Positions 23,844 to 33,810 of a DNA stretch of 34,944 nt are shown here, piece after piece. The notes beneath the pieces are model-generated. The model saw only the letters and a program-made list of their open reading frames with translations. It did not search any database and had not been told where the DNA came from. The position numbers and the translations under genes were made by a program. The stretch's first letter is position 1. The number at the start of each line of letters is the position of its first letter. Location of the stretch: contig ONIU01000028.1 in NCBI GenBank assembly GCA_900317935.1, positions 19,739-54,682 on the forward strand, in the 5' to 3' direction. The DNA comes from an uncultured bacterium. Lineage in GTDB: Bacteria > Muiribacteriota > Ozemobacteria > Ozemobacterales > Ozemobacteraceae.

Positions 23844-24263
23844 TTATACAAACTTCAAATTAACACTATCTATATTTGTAACTATGTTGTCTCGCATCTC
23901 GTTGAATCCCATTGCCGTTATCAGCGTTCTACTCGGAACATTTACCACGAATGCACCTTCCCTAGTGAGAACCAGCGAATCCTTCGCTCCTTTTGCCTCT
24001 AATTCGTCAAAAGCCTCTGAAAGAGAACTTTTTAAATCAGAATCCATGGTTATGTTTCTTTCATTCAACCTCTTCTGGGCATGAGAACTGATGTGAAACT
24101 CCTCATTTTTTGATGAATCATCTAATACGCCATTGAGTAGGTCTTGAAAGCTTACTCCTTTTTGATTATTGGTCTTTTGGGAAGAATAACCATTAAGGTT
24201 TGTGCCATTCGTTAACCCTCTAAGCAGCGGACTTCTTGATCCAATCATAAGTCTGGGGTCCAT
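23844..24263 (-). CDS. Flagellar operon protein of the TIGR02530 family
   Basis: The 139-residue protein ends with the family core: HISSHAQKRLNERNITM, AFDELEAKGAKDSLVL, AFVVNVPSRTLITAMGF and NIVTNIDSVNLKF. Proteins of this family occur between flgD and flgE in Firmicutes-type flagellar clusters and are of unknown function, probably cytoplasmic assembly factors. Position here is exactly that. There is no signal peptide or membrane segment. The preceding 103 bases to flgD hold no gene. Confidence 0.9.
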   Translation of the reverse strand: MDPRLMIGSRSPLLRGLTNGTNLNGYSSQKTNNQKGVSFQDLLNGVLDDSSKNEEFHISSHAQKRLNERNITMDSDLKSSLSEAFDELEAKGAKDSLVLTREGAFVVNVPSRTLITAMGFNEMRDNIVTNIDSVNLKFV

Positions 24264-24366
24264 ATTATCTGCCTCTTCTAGTATTAAATTTTCAGTCTAC
24301 TAAGTTTCCTACCCTTTAAGTGCCTTCGTCGTCACCGGCTCACTTACACTTCAAGGCTTTTCGTTG

Positions 24367-24792
24367 TTAGTAATTAACAAGTTTTACCTGATCTAACGCT
24401 ACAGCGTATTCACCGACCTTCAGATAAGGCTGATTATCTTTGAAACCAATTGTTGAAACCGTCCCTGTTATTGGTTCTTCTGAATCGTCAACATTTGCAG
24501 TTACATTAGTTCCTAAGAACATCATAGCCTGAGTGGTTGTGTTGTTTGTAAGAGCTGTGTTGATTTTGTCTACTCCTGTATTCAGATTTAACATCTGTTC
24601 CAGAGAGGAGAATTCAGCCATCTGACCAATGAAATCCATGTCTTCCATAGGGTTCATCGGGTCCTGGTTCTTAAGCTGTGTAGTTAAAAGCTGTAGAAAG
24701 TCGTCTTTGCCAAGATTCGAAGTTGGAGTTCTGTTGTTTTTAGAATTCACAGCCTGGAGTCTTTGTGCTTCAGTCATAGTTTCTATAGCCAT
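24367..24792 (-). CDS. flgD: Flagellar hook cap / hook assembly protein FlgD
   Basis: A 141-residue short-form FlgD: the N-terminal part has the conserved LGKDDFLQLLTTQLKNQDPM and MEDMDFIGQMAEFSSLEQM, and the C-terminus is a short beta part (GTVSTIGFKDNQPYLKVGEYAVALDQVKLV). FlgD caps the growing hook so that FlgE subunits can fold in place. It lacks the longer FlgD tudor/fibronectin domains of enterobacteria, as do FlgD proteins of Bacillus and Clostridium. The ATG follows AGGAGG closely, 22 bases after fliK. Confidence 0.94.
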   Translation of the reverse strand: MAIETMTEAQRLQAVNSKNNRTPTSNLGKDDFLQLLTTQLKNQDPMNPMEDMDFIGQMAEFSSLEQMLNLNTGVDKINTALTNNTTTQAMMFLGTNVTANVDDSEEPITGTVSTIGFKDNQPYLKVGEYAVALDQVKLVNY

Positions 24793-24814
24793 CTTTTTTG
24801 CCTCCTGATATCTA

Positions 24815-26824
24815 TTAAACCGTTATATCCACGCTCTTTATGTTAAGAGCTTCGCGCCTTAAATTCGGAAGTATTCTCTTTTCTACTATTTCTTTAACGG
24901 AATTCCCTTCGATTCCATTAAGTCGGTTGGATTTGCTTCTCTTTCTTCCTGAATTTAGGTATTTGTCACCATTTCCATCGGCATCTTTAGAGGAAACATC
25001 CACGTTAATTTGTGTTAAGTTCACACCCTTTTCTATTAAGTTTTCTTTAATCTGAGGTGTTAATTCTTCTAATTTTGCCTTTGCAAGTTCGCTTTCTGCT
25101 GAAAGTCTTGCGGTGACTTCGCCGTCTTTGGAACTAAGTTCTAATTCAAGCTTTCCGATTCCTTCCTGCTCAAGTTCTATGTTCATGACTTTGGCTCCAT
25201 CCTTAGTCTTGACCATTTCAGCTTTTGTAAGAAGTTCTGAAAAACTTGTCACTGGAGTGTTCTGGGTCTGGGCTAACTTGCCGTTTTCATTGTAGGTCTG
25301 GTTTACACCTGACTGGAATGAGAAGCTGTTATTCATTCCTGAACCATTGTTCTGGCCCATTGAAAACCCTTTGCTTGCTCCTTCGTTTCCTGCTACAAGA
25401 ATCTGACTTGATTCTGCCTTACCATTTGCTCCTTCGCTTTTTCCTGTAAGAGCAGCGAATATTTTGTTGGCAGTTTCTTCTGCCGAGTTAGCGGCTGTTG
25501 CTGCAGCCTGAGGTGCCTGTTCGCCAACGTTCATAGCCTGTTGAGCTAGACTAGCGTCTGGATTTTCTGTAGAATTGTGCTTTTCCTGGCCTGTAGCTTC
25601 TGCAAATTTCTGTCTTAAGCTTTCTTCAGGAACGACATTGTCGTCTTTCTGCATTTTTTCGACGAGTTTGTCTAGACCTGATTCTTTTTCCTGTTTGCTT
25701 TCAGCTTTTACTGTGCTTTCTTTTGAAGCTGTTTCTTTGTCTGTAATTTCAGAACTTTCTTCAGAATCTTCAGCATCTTCTTTTGCTTCGACAACATCTT
25801 CTGTTCCTTTTTGAGAAGCAGTTTTGTTTGCTGCCATTACATTTCTTATGCCTTCATTTTCTGAATCAGCTTCTTCAACTACTGCGGTTTCTGCTGCTTG
25901 AGCAGTCTGCATCTGATTAACAACTTCATTAGCAGGAACTTCGTTCTTTGCAGTTTTGCCAGAAACTTCATTTTCTACTTCATCACCGTTTTCTTGTTCT
26001 TTGTCAGCCAATTTCTGTTCAGCAGAAGTATTAGCGGCTGCTGTTTCGCTAACCTTTTCTACTGCTGCTTCACTTTCTTCAGCTCCATTAGTCGCACTCT
26101 GTTCAACATTTTGGAAATTCATAACTGCATTTTCATTGCCAGAAGCTTCATTAACTACTGCATTTTCGTCATCGCTTTCTTCTTTGATTTCGGAAGCTTC
26201 TGCTTCTGCTGCGAGAATTTCAGATTCTTCTTCACTTAGAAGGTTAGCTTCTTCTGCTGAAACTGCGTCTGCTTTTACTTCAACTTTTTCTTCTGCTTCG
26301 TTTTCTGCTTCCTTTACAGCTTTTCCTTCTTCATTTTCCTGAACAGTTTTTTCTTCTTTTGCTTCAACTTTTTCGTTTTTGCTAGAATCGTCTTCTTTTA
26401 TATTCTTTGTTTCTTTGCTAACTGTCTGGACATCTTTTTCCTGATGAAGGTTTGCATTTGATTTAGAAGAACTGATTCTGCTGTCTTTTGCTTCGAAACT
26501 GCTCTGAAAAGAGTTGCGTTCGTTCAAGTTTACGAATGGGGAAGAGTTGAATGAATCAACTGAAACATTAGATTTAAGCTGAGCGGTTAGAACTGAGTTT
26601 TGTGATGCACTTTCGAAAGAGTTCTGAACGGAATCTTTAATAATGTTGTTTTGTGAATTAACAGAAAAACCAGAATCCATTGTCTGACTCAAAAGTGTTG
26701 AGAAATCAATAGCTTCAGGAGTATCTGAATCTGAATGATTCTTTGCACTTGTGCTGGCATTAGCTAATGCAATCAAAGCTGATGTATTTATGCTTGTATT
26801 GCTGCCGGCAAATAAGTCAGTCAT
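24815..26824 (-). CDS. fliK: Flagellar hook-length control protein FliK
   Basis: The C-terminal 150 residues contain the FliK switch domain (MNIELEQEGIGKLELELSSKDGEVTARLSAES...LKEN-like LTPQIKENLIEKGVNLTQINVDVS). The long N-terminal and middle part (about 500 residues) is very rich in Glu, Ala, Ser and Asn with no fixed fold, as expected for the molecular ruler. FliK is exported while measuring the hook and then switches FlhB specificity. The ATG at 26824 is chosen; GTG at 26827 is one codon upstream. An AAGGAGG site lies 10-13 bases before. It is the first gene of the cluster, directly downstream of a sigma-28-like promoter. fliJ, fliI and fliF, which often precede fliK, are not here. Confidence 0.93.
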   Translation of the reverse strand: MTDLFAGSNTSINTSALIALANASTSAKNHSDSDTPEAIDFSTLLSQTMDSGFSVNSQNNIIKDSVQNSFESASQNSVLTAQLKSNVSVDSFNSSPFVNLNERNSFQSSFEAKDSRISSSKSNANLHQEKDVQTVSKETKNIKEDDSSKNEKVEAKEEKTVQENEEGKAVKEAENEAEEKVEVKADAVSAEEANLLSEEESEILAAEAEASEIKEESDDENAVVNEASGNENAVMNFQNVEQSATNGAEESEAAVEKVSETAAANTSAEQKLADKEQENGDEVENEVSGKTAKNEVPANEVVNQMQTAQAAETAVVEEADSENEGIRNVMAANKTASQKGTEDVVEAKEDAEDSEESSEITDKETASKESTVKAESKQEKESGLDKLVEKMQKDDNVVPEESLRQKFAEATGQEKHNSTENPDASLAQQAMNVGEQAPQAAATAANSAEETANKIFAALTGKSEGANGKAESSQILVAGNEGASKGFSMGQNNGSGMNNSFSFQSGVNQTYNENGKLAQTQNTPVTSFSELLTKAEMVKTKDGAKVMNIELEQEGIGKLELELSSKDGEVTARLSAESELAKAKLEELTPQIKENLIEKGVNLTQINVDVSSKDADGNGDKYLNSGRKRSKSNRLNGIEGNSVKEIVEKRILPNLRREALNIKSVDITV

Positions 26825-26853
26825 CACCTTTTTATCGCCTCCTTTTTAACCTT

Positions 26854-26901
26854 TTATATCTTTCCACTTTCTATATCGTCTTAGCTAATTAGAAACTTTA
26901 G
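26854..26901. repeat. 48-base direct repeat, copy A
   Basis: Identical to 31957-32004 at 44 of 48 positions, with the first 21 bases identical; AT-rich similarity continues for about 30 bases. Copy A contains the fliK promoter. The pair brackets the pilin-like cassette. Confidence 0.85.
26873..26900 (-). promoter_or_regulatory. Sigma-28 (FliA/SigD)-type promoter of the flagellar cluster
   Basis: On the minus strand TAAA (26897-26900) and GACGATAT (26873-26880) are separated by 16 bases. The known SigD pattern is TAAA, about 15 bases, GCCGATAT, so the -10 matches at seven of eight positions. It points into fliK with a predicted start near 26866. Confidence 0.65.
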
Positions 26902-27081
26902 TACTTTTTTAAATTTTTTTTATTTTTTTTCTATTAATATTCCATCTTCCTCTTCTATTTTGTTGTTTTACTAAAAGTAGACACGAATAGATAGTAATAG
27001 TTGATACAGTCGTAATAGATTATATCCTTGTGTCTGGCAATAATTTTATTGCTTCCGTTAATTACAATTTGAATCTTAGTT

Positions 27082-27110
27082 TTGCTATAAATAAAAATAT
27101 TTGCTATATT
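27082..27110 (+). promoter_or_regulatory. Predicted sigma-70-type promoter of the pilin-like cassette
   Basis: TTGCTA (27082-27087) and TATATT (27105-27110) are 17 bases apart, with a start expected near 27117, about 20 bases before the first ATG. The rest of 26902-27081 is AT-rich with no gene seen. Confidence 0.5.
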
Positions 27111-27137
27111 ATAATTAAGAGGTATTATAGGTAAACT

Positions 27138-28000
<863 letters not shown>

Positions 28001-28004
<4 letters not shown>

Positions 28005-30805
28005 AAAAAAACAAAGGTTATGCAATAGTAATTATTTTAGTAATTATTGTGGTTTTGCTAGTTTTTATAACCTCAGTTCTGGATAGTAGATCTAAAAGAG
28101 GTTTTATGAGAAAATATATGAGCGACGAAAAGAAAGCAGAAGCTTTTGCAGAAGCTGTGTTAGATAGAGTAATCGCTGATATAAGAGAAAAAGCCAATGA
28201 TGATCAGGAAACAATAATTTATAATTTATTAAGAAAAAAATATGCTAATCCAGGATGTGGAGAAAAAAATCAAGTTGTTTCAATATCAGCCGAAGATTTA
28301 ATTCCTCCTGAGTATTATTCTTCAATACAATCTGCTTTTATTGATGATGGGGGAAGTTATAAAATAATTGATGACGTAAAAGCAGAAATAGTTCACGTAG
28401 AAAATTTTGGTGGAGAATATGAGGTTGTAGGTGTAGATGTAATGCCAAGCTCCCCCGAAAGCTATGTTAAATCTAGTGGAGAGTCTAATCCTTCTAATGA
28501 TAATTGGAAATTTAGCTTTATGTATCCGACTACGACACATTCAGAAGTAGATTCTATAAATAATGCCTATGCAGATAAGTATGATACTGGTATATTTAAC
28601 GCATATTCATCAACTCAAGTTAGCGGAATAGATTCAAAATTTATGGGATACAAATACGTTTCTCAGCCAATAGACATAGATTTAGAATTATCGACGTCGC
28701 TAAAAGACATATTAGATGATTTAGATGCTGATGCAGGTGAATTTGAAAAAACAAAGGTTGATTTATTATTAAAAGATACAGGTGATGTAACAAAAAAGAC
28801 AGCAATAGAGTTTGGCGTATATATATCAGATAAACTATTTAAAAGTATTAAAACTATATTAGAAAATATATTAGAAAAATATCGCGGGAATCCTGTTAGT
28901 TCTGCTATAACCAGTATTTTTGGCTCTTCCGATGACAATGCAAATTTAGATAAAATAGAGGAAATGCTTAAAACTACTTTTAGCAGCGAAGAAGAATTTA
29001 ATAACATGGTTAATGAAAAACTCCATAGTTTTCTTTCTGATAATAAAACTGCGAATAAATATATCGAAAATGGAAACACTGTTGATTTAGAAAAGCTTAT
29101 GACTGAGAAAGTCAGTGCATTTAAAAATCTTGATTTATTAATGCCATCAAAAATGTTAGATGCGGTTGGCGGCGGAGGAACAATAGATAATAACTGGTTA
29201 GATAAAGCTAACCCTCAGGGTTCATTAGAGAGCGATTTAATAGAAAAAGGCGGTATTTTGCGTTTGACCTGTAAAGTAGAATATACGCCTAACGGGAAGG
29301 ACCCAATAAAAAAGAAGCTTGTAACAGAAATACCATTTAAGGTTTCGGATGTACAACCTATTGCTCCAACATATACATTTTTTGTTAATAATTCGTCTTC
29401 AGATGTATCTTGTGGAGACAGTGCAACAGTTAAATTAGTAGGAAACAGTGATTCTGTTGGTTCTCCTGATGAAATATTTGTCTTAAACAATGGTAACAGA
29501 TTAGATGGAAAAGATTTTGATTCTTCTTCAAAAAAAATAATACCTTACAAAGCTTGGTCGTCTGATGCTCCATGTGCTGGCAAAGTAAGAATAAACGGCA
29601 ATGACTTAGGAGAAGACAATATAATACCTACTAACTGCGGCGGCTTAGAAGAAGGCGAATTAGGTCTATCTGATATACCAATGCTATGCATTACAAAAAA
29701 TGAAGTTAAAGATTATCCATATAAGTCAAATCTACAGTTAAAATTAACTTTTGGATTTGCAGAAGGAGAGGGTAACTGTGGTGAATTTTTAAAACCAACA
29801 AAAATACATTTTCCAACTCTAGCTGGTGTAGAAAAAGCTATGCAAGGTCCTATAAGTGGCTTTGAGTCAATTGTTAAAATGTTTGAAGGTTGTGCAACAA
29901 GCAATATTTTAGATAAACCAACTTTTTTGTATGGTTATGGTCATTTAGATTATCCCTTAGGAATAACTGTCGAGGGAAAAGTTGAATCTTCTTTGTCTGA
30001 ATTATGCGCTCATTTATTCCCTAAGCTTACTTTTACTGTCGATTTAAAAGATGATGGCTTTAAATTTGAGCCTAAAGACGGTAAAATAGGCAGTGAATTT
30101 CAAATTTGGTATGAAATAAAAGACAAAAATGATTTTCCGACAAATGAATCTACTAAATTAACTTATGGTTTGCCTAATATAAATACAAACAAAACCTCTC
30201 TAAAAGCATATGATCCAGATTCTCCAGAAAATTGGCCGGATTTCTTGTATTCTGACCTACAATATAAAAAGAAAGCAAGCAGATATTATAAAGATCAAGG
30301 TGGATTTGATGATGATTGCAAAATAGACGTAGAAAAAGGCGGTCTAAAGGATGGAGGTAATATAAGATTAGATGGAGTTATATACATAGAAGGTAATGTT
30401 ATATTAAAAGGAACAACTTTTGTAGGTAGCGGATTAATCGTAGCTGAAGAATGTATGGAAATAAATGGAAATATCGAGCTTGCGGATAATAATGGTAAAA
30501 ATTCTTCTCTTGGTTTAATCGCAAGAAAAGGTAGTATGTCAATAAAGGGATGTGAAGTAAACGCAAGTTGTTACTCTAATGCAGCTCCAATTTTGACAGC
30601 GGCAACAATAAAAGGTAATTTAGTAACAAACAGCTTTGATAGAAGTAAAGTAACCGGAGTTACAAACATCGTTTATTGTTCTAAAAATATAGTAGTGGCT
30701 GATACTGATTTTTCTGATCTATATAAACAGAATCTAAAAAGATATTATGCATCATTTGCAAATAATTGGTCTAAATCTTATTATGATAAAAATGTTAATG
30801 ATTAA
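28001..30805 (+). CDS. Giant PilX-like protein with C-terminal beta-helix
   Basis: The 934-residue product begins KNKGYAIVIILVIIVVLLVFI, a single N-terminal helix after a short basic leader like that of PilX-type minor pilins; the Gly-Tyr pair could be a prepilin peptidase site, but there is no Glu at +5. The middle (about 60-770) has low-similarity beta-rich sequence with several Cys residues. The C-terminal 150 residues have short repeating strands (GGNIRLDGVIYIEGNVILKG, GSGLIVAEECMEINGNIEL, IARKGSMSIKGCEVNAS) that suggest a right-handed beta-helix. It overlaps the upstream gene by four bases and the next prepilin by eight. It may be a surface-exposed tip or adhesive subunit; function is inferred. 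Confidence 0.65.
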
Positions 30806-31202
30806 AAATAATAAAAATGGTTTTACATTAGTTGAAATAATGGTTGCGCTGGGTATTTTTGCTTTAATAGCGATACCAGTATATATGTTTTTCTCATATA
30901 CTACCGCAAATGAAATCGAATATCACAAAAATGTTTCTGCTAGTAGATTGATGGAAACATTTAAAAACGATATTAAACAATATTCGTTTGAAGAATGTAA
31001 TGGATTTACCGATGCTAATAATGCTCCTCCAAACACAAAAAAAATATATGATGAAATAAAGTCAAAATTTTCAGATTTGGAGATGAAAATAGTTACAGAA
31101 AATGTTGATGAAAAAACAATTAGGTTTACTTTGACTGTTACTTGGAAGAGTAGAGGCGGAGCTGAAAGAAAAGAAACATCTACTTGTGTTAAGGTTAAAT
31201 AA
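30798..31202 (+). CDS. Type IV prepilin-like protein
   Basis: The start MIKNNKNG, then FTLVEIMVALGIFALIAIPVYMFF, is a classic class III signal: basic leader, Gly-Phe cleavage site, Thr+2, Glu+5 and hydrophobic helix. The mature protein is small (about 126 residues) with two Cys residues (EECNG and STCVKV) that may form a disulfide. I chose ATG 30798 because it gives an eight-residue leader; in-frame ATGs at 30783 and 30792 would give longer ones. It overlaps the previous gene by eight bases and the next by one. No pilus motor, platform or prepilin peptidase gene is nearby, so it must use machinery encoded elsewhere. Confidence 0.85.
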   Translation: MIKNNKNGFTLVEIMVALGIFALIAIPVYMFFSYTTANEIEYHKNVSASRLMETFKNDIKQYSFEECNGFTDANNAPPNTKKIYDEIKSKFSDLEMKIVTENVDEKTIRFTLTVTWKSRGGAERKETSTCVKVK

Positions 31203-31837
31203 TGAAGAGCAGAAAAGCATTTACTTTAGTTGAAATAATAATAGGAGCAGCTATTTTAGCATCTATATTGGGCTTTGCGATTTCATTTATGAGAGATACG
31301 CAAAGGCAGGGAGTAAAAGCTACGATGATAGCTACTTTAAGACAAGAAGCACAAATCCTTTTAAGAGCAATGGAGAGAGATATTTCTGGCTGTCTTGTTA
31401 TACCTGATGGTTTCGATAGCAACAACATAGAAAAATTTAAACCAGATTATGACTTAGGTGCTTCACCAAGATTTAAAATCGCAAAAGTAAATGACAGCGG
31501 TGAAAATGCACCAATATTTGATGTTGCTGAAGATAGTGTATCTGGAGAAGATATAACCTATTCTGTTGATAGCGATGGAGTATGTAGGCGCGGAGGAATA
31601 GTGGTAGCACGCTATGTTAAAAGTATAGATACAAAAGAAGGCGATTGGAAAAACGATACTGAACAAAAGGGAAAGGTAATGATAACCGTGATAATGGAGG
31701 CAAAAATTCCAGGATTCACAGATGTGGCAAGTTATACTCAAAGTCTTATGGTCTCTGTAAGACAATTACAAAATTTAGATTCATCAGATAAATTTAAAGG
31801 TCGCAATAAACATTGGCGACAACACTTAGAAGAATAA
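31202..31837 (+). CDS. PilW/PulJ-like prepilin
   Basis: MKSRKA followed by FTLVEIIIGAAILASILGFAI is a prepilin leader and helix with Glu+5. The residue before the cleavage site is Ala instead of the usual Gly, which prepilin peptidases accept poorly or sometimes. The following QGVKATMIATLRQEAQILLRAMERDISGC is typical of PilW/PulJ-type minor pseudopilins (GspJ-like). The 211-residue length fits. Its ATG overlaps the stop of the previous prepilin gene (TAATG). It is the last gene of the cassette; downstream lies AT-rich sequence and then direct-repeat copy B. Confidence 0.8.
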   Translation: MKSRKAFTLVEIIIGAAILASILGFAISFMRDTQRQGVKATMIATLRQEAQILLRAMERDISGCLVIPDGFDSNNIEKFKPDYDLGASPRFKIAKVNDSGENAPIFDVAEDSVSGEDITYSVDSDGVCRRGGIVVARYVKSIDTKEGDWKNDTEQKGKVMITVIMEAKIPGFTDVASYTQSLMVSVRQLQNLDSSDKFKGRNKHWRQHLEE

Positions 31838-31956
31838 CTATCAATTTAAATATAAACTTATGTTTTTACTGATTGTATTTAGAGATTAGATTTAGAGTAA
31901 TAGATAAAAATAATAGAGTGATAGATTTAGTAATATAATTCTTTTTCAACAACATA

Positions 31957-32004
31957 TTATATCTTTCCACTTTCTATCTTGTCTTTGCTAATTATAAACT
32001 TTAG
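31957..32004. repeat. 48-base direct repeat, copy B
   Basis: Matches copy A (26854-26901) at 44 of 48 positions. The sigma-28 -10 box has decayed here to GACAAGAT while the TAAA box is kept. Copy B lies in the 247-base gap before the next gene; the part 31838-31956 is low-complexity AGAGATTAGATTTAG-like sequence. Confidence 0.85.
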
Positions 32005-32084
32005 CTTTTTATAAAAATTTTTATTTTTTTTTATGTAGATATAAATATATTTATGTAGAAGATAAAAAACTAAGGGAAAAGCGT

Positions 32085-33098
32085 ATGGAAGAATCGAACG
32101 TTGAGCTTTATATGTTTGCTGTTTTGGTTGTTTTGGGGATTATAGGCTTTTTTATCCGTAAAGCATTATCCAAAAAGACAATAGCAGAATTAAAGAATTT
32201 TGCTGAAAGTCATAACTATGTTTATCATAGTAAAGTCGAAGACAAGAACATAGTAAAGCAACTAGATTTCCCAAAGATTTATTCTTCTGTAAAGGTATAT
32301 AATTACCTTGAAATTCCTGAAAATAACTGGACTGCTATCTGGGGAGACTGTGATAGAGAGATACATGCCAAAGGTGCTCCAGCAGGGGTAGCTAGAAGTT
32401 CTTTTTTTATTTTTAGATTTAATAATTTAATAATCCCAGGAATAGTAATTCCAGAATTTGAAGTCACAGATAATCAAGGGGTGTTGGATTCATTAGGTAA
32501 CTTGTTTTCTGGAAAAGTAATCAAGTTAGATAATACTTTTTCTTCTTCCTATAATTTAAAAGGTTCTTTTGAAACTCAAACAAAAAAGTTTTTTACAGAA
32601 AAGGTCAAGAAAGCTTTTCTCAATCTGGATAAAAATCACATGCCAGATGAAAGAAATTTAAATATAAAAGATTTGGGAAATTTTATTTCCGGTCATTTTG
32701 GTAAATCAACTGGGGTTCAGATTTACGGCTATAACAAAAAGATATTTGTTTTTTGCAGTGAAAAGACTACCTTAGCTGCAAGACAAAACTTTTATAAAGT
32801 AGCTTCAGGTATAGCTAATGCTGTTGTTCAAGAAGTTTTAAAATCAAACTCATCTTCTGGTGGTGAAGAAGTAAGTGAACCCCAAGACGAACTTTCACAG
32901 TTTATCGCTAATCAGGAAAACAGTTTTAATGCACTTCCCAAGAAAAATCAGTCTAATGACCAGATTCCGACAACTTCACCAAATATAAGTAATGTTAGTG
33001 AAGAAACTGAATCACAATGTACTGTTTCAGAGCAATTTTCAGATAGTTCCCCAGATTTGAATTCTTCTCCAAATGATGTCCCAGAAGCCCAAGAATGA
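32085..33098 (+). CDS. Membrane-anchored protein of unknown function
   Basis: I do not recognise the family. The 337-residue product has one N-terminal membrane helix (MFAVLVVLGIIGFFIRKAL). A soluble domain of about 220 residues follows, containing WTAIWGDCDREIHAKGAP, FRFNNLIIPGIVIPEF and IYGYNKKIFVFCSEKTT, and reminiscent of DUF3137-type domains in its layout. The C-terminal tail is disordered and Ser/Glu/Asn-rich. AAGGG precedes the ATG by 8-9 bases. It overlaps the TerB-like gene by 26 bases, so both are probably made together. It lies next to repeat copy B and may have been the original neighbour of fliK before the cassette entered. Confidence 0.6.
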   Translation: MEESNVELYMFAVLVVLGIIGFFIRKALSKKTIAELKNFAESHNYVYHSKVEDKNIVKQLDFPKIYSSVKVYNYLEIPENNWTAIWGDCDREIHAKGAPAGVARSSFFIFRFNNLIIPGIVIPEFEVTDNQGVLDSLGNLFSGKVIKLDNTFSSSYNLKGSFETQTKKFFTEKVKKAFLNLDKNHMPDERNLNIKDLGNFISGHFGKSTGVQIYGYNKKIFVFCSEKTTLAARQNFYKVASGIANAVVQEVLKSNSSSGGEEVSEPQDELSQFIANQENSFNALPKKNQSNDQIPTTSPNISNVSEETESQCTVSEQFSDSSPDLNSSPNDVPEAQE

Positions 33099-33390
33099 AC
33101 TCAAAAATATTTTGGATTACGGTATAAAAATAGGTCTGGAAAGGGCGGAGATTGAAAAGATTGTAACTCTTGCCAAAGACCAGCCAAATACAATTTTGCG
33201 TTCTGTGCAAATAGCTAATTTCCCGAAAGATGACAAGCTGATGCATATGATTGTTCGGGTTGCTTTTGCTGATGGAAAAATAGCCAGCGAAGAATTAGAA
33301 TTCTTACGTCTTATAGCAAAGAAGATGAATTATTCAAATGACGAATTAAAAGCAATCTTAGAAGAAGAAAAACGTAATTTTCACCCCTGA
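33073..33390 (+). CDS. TerB-like small protein
   Basis: The 105-residue product has a helical C-terminal half, LMHMIVRVAFADGKIASEEL followed by EFLRLIAKKMNYSNDELKAIL, with the DG-x-I-x-x-E-E metal-binding pattern of TerB/DjlA-type domains. The N-terminal half is helical without a known motif. TerB domains sit at the inner face of the membrane and are linked to stress and membrane-associated complexes. It starts inside the previous gene (ATG 33073, with a second ATG at 33076), so translation is coupled to the membrane protein upstream, a likely partner. A hairpin with a T run follows the stop. Confidence 0.8.
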   Translation: MMSQKPKNELKNILDYGIKIGLERAEIEKIVTLAKDQPNTILRSVQIANFPKDDKLMHMIVRVAFADGKIASEELEFLRLIAKKMNYSNDELKAILEEEKRNFHP

Positions 33391-33418
33391 TTTTTAAAGG
33401 TAAGCTAAAAGTTTCAAA

Positions 33419-33455
33419 TAGTCCCACAGCGAAGCTTTAGCTTTGCGTATTTTTG
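33419..33455 (+). terminator. GTCCCACAG element, copy 2, with terminator-like hairpin
   Basis: GTCCCACAG (33421-33429) is followed by GCGAAGC-TTTA-GCTTTGC (33429-33446, one G-T pair) and then GTATTTTT. The hairpin plus T run could end the TerB-like transcript. It is also a copy of the element at 16133-16158, sharing GTCCCACAG and the GCTTTAGC centre but with a different stem. Confidence 0.5.
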
Positions 33456-33471
33456 TAGCTATAGTTCTAAT

Positions 33472-33696
33472 GCGTCCCGGCGGGACGCTACTTCAATAAC
33501 CTAGGGCGACTTTAGTCGCCCTAGGACTAGATAATATAGAATTAAAGCGCCCGGAGGGCGCTACTTCATACCCAAGGGCATCAATGATGCCCTTGGGGCT
33601 TATTGTATCGTCCTATCGGACGAGGACTTAGAGGGAGTTCTATCCCTAGGGTGTCTTCGACACCCTAGGTTAATAAAGTAATGTCCTACCGGACAT
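33472..33696. repeat. Array of seven alternating short and long palindromes
   Basis: Short palindromes start at 33472, 33546, 33608 and 33681 (stems 6-7 bp, loops GGC, GGA, TATC, TACC). Long ones start at 33500, 33571 and 33645 (stems 11-13 bp). They alternate with a period of about 70 bases and AT-rich spacers; TACTTCA follows the first two short ones. All stems are perfect but their sequences differ from unit to unit. No gene lies in 33391-33810; the array and the flanking terminator and promoter account for most of it. Confidence 0.9.
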
Positions 33697-33740
33697 AAAC
33701 TCTTTCAAATTCAGTTTGTAGGCTAAAACTCATAAAAAAC

Positions 33741-33769
33741 TTGAATAATTAGTCTGTGTAATTTATAAA
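33741..33769 (+). promoter_or_regulatory. Predicted sigma-70-type promoter of the lipoprotein gene
   Basis: TTGAAT (33741-33746) and TATAAA (33764-33769) are 17 bases apart, upstream of an AAGGAG ribosome site (33798-33803). The start is expected near 33776. Confidence 0.55.
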
Positions 33770-33810
33770 AGATGTACACAAAACAAAAACAATTAAAAAG
33801 GAGTTAGTTT

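Noticed and set aside
33472..33696. Possible CRISPR array
   Set aside because: The units are palindromes that differ in sequence from one another; there is no constant repeat with unique spacers.
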